Shown: piece by piece, positions 12,606-13,522 of the stretch
Layout of the letters: each line of letters starts with the position of its first letter
Position numbering within the stretch: the first letter of the stretch is position 1
The notes under the pieces: model-generated
Told to the model about the DNA's origin: nothing
Seen by the model: only the letters and a program-made list of their open reading frames with translations
Database searches by the model: none
Position numbers and translations under genes: made by a program
Assembly: GCA_945869505.1 (NCBI GenBank)
Contig: CAMBOZ010000030.1
Coordinates: 1-13,522, forward strand
DNA from: Bifidobacterium breve
GTDB lineage: Bacteria > Actinomycetota > Actinomycetes > Nanopelagicales > Nanopelagicaceae
DNA: 13,522 nt
Direction: 5' to 3'

Positions 12606-13522
12606 TTGGGGTAATTTAGCCTTTAGCTCGACAATCGTAGCGTTAGCTTCGTCCAATTGGGATTGCACTTTGCTATTTGCGTTCGTTGCCTCATCCAACT
12701 TATTTACTAAGTCAGCCATCTGGACTTTATCTGCGTCTGTTGCTTGAAGTTGTGAATTTATGACTTCCGTTGCAGCGGAAAAAGCAAGATTTGCATATCG
12801 TCCCACCAAAGTAAATAGAGTGTAATAGTTCCCATCGCTTTGCTTTTGAGCACAGAGGTTATCGACACCCCGTATGGTGCCAGTTAAAATACCAACTAGA
12901 GTCACTTGTGTTGCTGAAATATTCAGAATTGGGGCACCACTATCTCCCGCGCAGGATCTGCCCTTGGTCGAGAACATATAAGCGGAGTTCGAGTAAATAG
13001 TATTAACCGAACTAAAAGTTCCATCGAATGCTTTTGGAAAAGTTATAGATTCCGTCCCCGAATTTGTATATTTCCCATACCCGATTGACTTAAGCGCAAC
13101 TTTCCTGCTCTTAAGATCAATAACCTCCTTTTCTGAAGCCAAGATGATTGGTACTCGTAAAATCTGTGATTTTCCTAATGTCAGAAAAGCTAAGTCATCA
13201 TCTCCAACTGTGCCTCCAGCTGCGTTTTGAAAACTGGACGTTATTTGAATTGAAAATATTTTATCGCTGAGAGTTACAGAGCCTCTAGTGCTACCGGCTA
13301 TGCCTACATAGATATTCTTAGTTAGCAAGCCATTTGCATCAAGAACGCAATGTCCCGCTGTAACTACAATTGCGGGTGCAATCAGAGTGCCTGAACACTC
13401 ACCCCATTTCCCATTACCTTTATCAATGGAAATCGGGACAACAAATGAACTGCCAGTCGCATCATCTCCATTTTCAACTGCGTGTGCGCTGACTGGAAAG
13501 ACTGAGAGAAGCACCATCGCTA
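12522..13522 (-). CDS. Secreted trypsin-like serine protease (S1 family) with coiled-coil stalk and C-terminal tag; 5' end beyond the window
   Basis: This is an exported chymotrypsin-fold protease. Numbering from the ATG at 13517, the triad is His56 (TAGHC), Asp108 (DDLAFL) and Ser193 (GDSGAP). Cysteines at GEC/GHC and RSC/NLC match the classical 42-58 and 191-220 disulfides. The ATG at 13517 gives a signal peptide with no basic residues, so the true start probably lies further right. The cut after AHA would leave VENGDD as the mature amino terminus, in the place of trypsin's activated IVGG. The S1-pocket residue six before the catalytic Ser is Arg, not Asp, so cleavage after Lys/Arg is unlikely. 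After the fold comes a heptad-like coiled coil (about 257-302, KVQMADLVNKLDEA...LKAKL) and then the tag (Cys308 and Cys324). Confidence 0.92.
   Translation of the reverse strand, partial: AMVLLSVFPVSAHAVENGDDATGSSFVVPISIDKGNGKWGECSGTLIAPAIVVTAGHCVLDANGLLTKNIYVGIAGSTRGSVTLSDKIFSIQITSSFQNAAGGTVGDDDLAFLTLGKSQILRVPIILASEKEVIDLKSRKVALKSIGYGKYTNSGTESITFPKAFDGTFSSVNTIYSNSAYMFSTKGRSCAGDSGAPILNISATQVTLVGILTGTIRGVDNLCAQKQSDGNYYTLFTLVGRYANLAFSAATEVINSQLQATDADKVQMADLVNKLDEATNANSKVQSQLDEANATIVELKAKLPQVITCIKGKVTKKVTAVKPKCPAGYKKK

Noticed and set aside
8587..13522. Tag as a sortase (LPXTG) or membrane-helix C-terminal sorting signal
   Set aside because: There is neither an LPXTG-like motif nor any hydrophobic segment before the basic tail in any of the four copies.
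8587..13522. Toxin-antitoxin, CRISPR or phage-defence island
   Set aside because: No nuclease, integrase, methyltransferase or array is present; the genes are exported proteins.

Overview
The window reads as chromosomal DNA from a low-GC actinobacterium. The taxonomic markers are the actinobacterial families DUF3817 and DUF4307, an Rv1086-like cis-prenyltransferase, a DrrAB-type ABC exporter, GTG/TTG starts and several apparently leaderless genes. The modest GC (about 42-50% in core-gene lines I counted, 27-30% in parts of one accessory gene) fits freshwater Nanopelagicales (acI) type genomes better than classical high-GC actinomycetes. That placement is an inference from recall, not a search.

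Layout. Positions 1-2098 (minus strand): a tight run of a newly noted 47-aa membrane peptide, SURF1, DUF3817 and a cis-prenyltransferase, followed by the first 27 codons of a PhoH-like PIN-domain protein. Positions 2113-2991 (plus): DUF4307 and greA. Positions 2988-4768 (minus): a DrrAB-like ABC exporter. Positions 4835-7660 (plus): two MFS drug-exporter-like genes in tandem. Positions 7678-8430 (minus): a Bax-inhibitor-1/YccA protein. The arrangement around greA, DUF4307 and the prenyltransferase recalls the Mycobacterium greA-DUF4307-mca-uppS neighbourhood, with mca absent.

Positions 8587-13522 (minus) form an accessory block of four consecutive secreted proteins: a trypsin-like protease, an unrecognised Cys-rich protein, and two divergent tandem paralogues. 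Their main bodies belong to at least three unrelated types. All four nevertheless end in the same 27-residue, lysine-rich, two-cysteine carboxy-terminal tag, which finishes at GYKKK and a TAG stop. The tag has no membrane helix and no LPXTG motif. I know of no named family for it. It looks like a modular surface-retention, sorting or ligand-binding tag, and it is the best candidate here for an undescribed system.

No rRNA, tRNA, CRISPR array, insertion sequence or integrase was seen. The only intergenic stretch above 150 bases is 8431-8586, which holds a palindrome and a GC-rich hairpin.
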